Assembly: GCA_028717505.1 (NCBI GenBank)
Contig: JAQUNQ010000061.1
Location: forward strand, 1 to 6,433
Reading direction: 5' to 3'
From: Candidatus Peribacteraceae bacterium
GTDB taxonomy: Bacteria; Patescibacteriota; Gracilibacteria; Peribacterales; Peribacteraceae
Length of the DNA: 6,433 nt
The translations under genes were made by a program, and so were the position numbers. The notes under the pieces were generated by a model that was not told where the DNA came from, did not search any database, and saw only the letters and a program-made list of their open reading frames with translations. This document shows, piece by piece, positions 5,584-6,433 of this stretch (positions are counted from its first letter, which is position 1; every line of letters starts with the position of its first letter).

Positions 5584-6433
5584 GTGCTCCGTCGTGCCCT
5601 TCCCCTCCTCGCCCTCCTCCTCCTGCCTCTCTCCGTTCACGCGGAAGAGCAGTCCCTGTTCGACTTCCGCGGGGGACGCATCGAGCAGAATTGGCAGGGA
5701 ACGGGCCTCGAGCGCGTGGAGCCGACGCGGGAGGGTCTCCTCCTCCGGAGCGCCGTGCCCGGTTCCCTCGCGACCACACTCTCCCCCAAGCACGGCGTCG
5801 ACGCCGTCACACTGACCTTTCTCGTGCGCAGCGATACGAAGGGGGCGCTCCTCTGGCATGCGCACGGGGAGGGTGAGAAAACCTTCCACCAGATCCCCTT
5901 CACGCTCGTCAAACAAGACGGACCAGCCACCCTCGCCATGAACACCGCGTACTTCAATGGCTGGGACCGCTACGCCGACAAGATTGGCATCTCTTTCCAT
6001 GAGCCGGTGGATGTGACACTCCAGACCATTTCCTTCCAGGGATGGAGTGTGCCCGAGAAAGCGCGGGAGGCATGGAAGACCTTCTGGACCTTCGACGCAA
6101 TGCGCTCCTACTCCATCAATTTCCTCTGGGGACCGCTCCTCACCTTCTCGCCGCTCGCGCGCACGCAGCTCTTCGATCATGAGCCGCCGTTCGCCATTTC
6201 AGCCAACCGCATCTTCTACCTGCTTCTCGGCGGCGCCGGTCTCGTCCTCCTCGCACTCCGGGTCCTGAAAGGACGGGACCCGCGACGCATCCGCGGCGCC
6301 ACCCTCTCCTTTCTCCTCCTCACGGGTTCCCTCTGGATGCTCTACGATCTGCGCATGGGCCTCGAGGAAATGGGGTACCTCAAGCATGACTATGAAACGT
6401 ACTTCTCGCAACCTCTCGGCAAGCGCACAGATC
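5584..6433 (+). CDS. Exported membrane-anchored protein of unknown function, partial (C-terminus outside window)
   Basis: The frame stays open for 283 codons to the right edge, so the C-terminus is missing. Residues 1-20 form a clear signal peptide: Arg3-Arg4, a Leu-rich core and SVHA before a likely cleavage at A20/E21. Residues 21-155 look beta-rich and extracytoplasmic, with many aromatics (FNGWDRY at 124-130, ISFQGWSVPEK at 149-159). Hydrophobic segments follow at about 178-192 (weak), 209-228 and 239-254, so the protein is anchored in the membrane. After these come conserved-looking residues such as WMLYDLRMGLEEMGY (251-265). I do not recognise the family; a cell-envelope role is a guess from topology. 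GTG 5584 gives an ideal signal peptide and sits where transcription should start. ATG 5554 is an in-frame alternative that adds ten residues and also lacks a ribosome binding site. The gap from alaS is only 36 bp. Confidence 0.8.
   Translation, partial: MLRRALPLLALLLLPLSVHAEEQSLFDFRGGRIEQNWQGTGLERVEPTREGLLLRSAVPGSLATTLSPKHGVDAVTLTFLVRSDTKGALLWHAHGEGEKTFHQIPFTLVKQDGPATLAMNTAYFNGWDRYADKIGISFHEPVDVTLQTISFQGWSVPEKAREAWKTFWTFDAMRSYSINFLWGPLLTFSPLARTQLFDHEPPFAISANRIFYLLLGGAGLVLLALRVLKGRDPRRIRGATLSFLLLTGSLWMLYDLRMGLEEMGYLKHDYETYFSQPLGKRTD

Noticed and set aside
1..6433. Recoding of UGA as glycine, as in some CPR phyla
   Set aside because: All four complete genes end in TGA at natural domain ends (kinase, alaS) or before unrelated sequence, so TGA acts as a stop here.

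Overview
This window most likely comes from an uncultivated bacterium of the Candidate Phyla Radiation (Patescibacteria). The Peribacteria lineage is my best guess, from memory and not verified. The reasons are a compact alanyl-tRNA synthetase whose N-terminal wording looks like that of CPR homologues, moderately high GC, and mostly unrecognised neighbours. All four complete genes end in TGA, so TGA is a stop and the UGA-as-glycine code of Gracilibacteria/Absconditabacteria does not apply.

Layout, left to right. (1) 1-590, minus strand: the 5' part of an unrecognised gene that runs off the left edge and carries a CxxC...CxxC pair, probably a zinc site. (2) 591-899: a divergent intergenic region of about 310 bp with two perfect inverted repeats, three TTGCAC boxes and a good sigma70-type promoter pointing right. 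(3) 900-1937, plus strand: an unrecognised, mostly helical soluble protein. A long antisense frame mirrors it, so the strand call carries some uncertainty. (4) 1918-3360, minus strand: a membrane sensor histidine kinase with a Cache-like extracytoplasmic domain containing an EF-hand-type loop and a divergent H-box. Its 3' end overlaps gene 3 tail-to-tail by 20 bp. (5) 3404-3679, plus strand: a small basic protein of unknown function, divergent from the kinase. (6) 3754-5547, plus strand: alaS. The protein is about 597 residues against 876 in E. coli. It keeps the catalytic core, tRNA-recognition helices and editing-site zinc ligands, but lacks the beta-barrel insert before the editing core and the whole C-terminal C-Ala domain. 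(7) 5584 to the right edge, plus strand: a secreted/membrane-anchored protein with a signal peptide, an apparently beta-rich external domain and at least two or three membrane helices, cut off by the window end.

How the genes relate. No functional operon is obvious. alaS is housekeeping. The kinase has no response regulator in view and looks like an orphan here. Three genes (kinase, alaS, exported protein) have a TGnTAnAnT extended -10-like element just before the start codon, so their transcripts may be leaderless or have very short leaders. I see no tRNA, rRNA, CRISPR array, insertion sequence, integrase or phage gene, and no clear new multi-gene system. The points most worth a second look are the minimal AlaRS, the kinase's altered H-box and EF-hand loop, and the structured region at 591-899.
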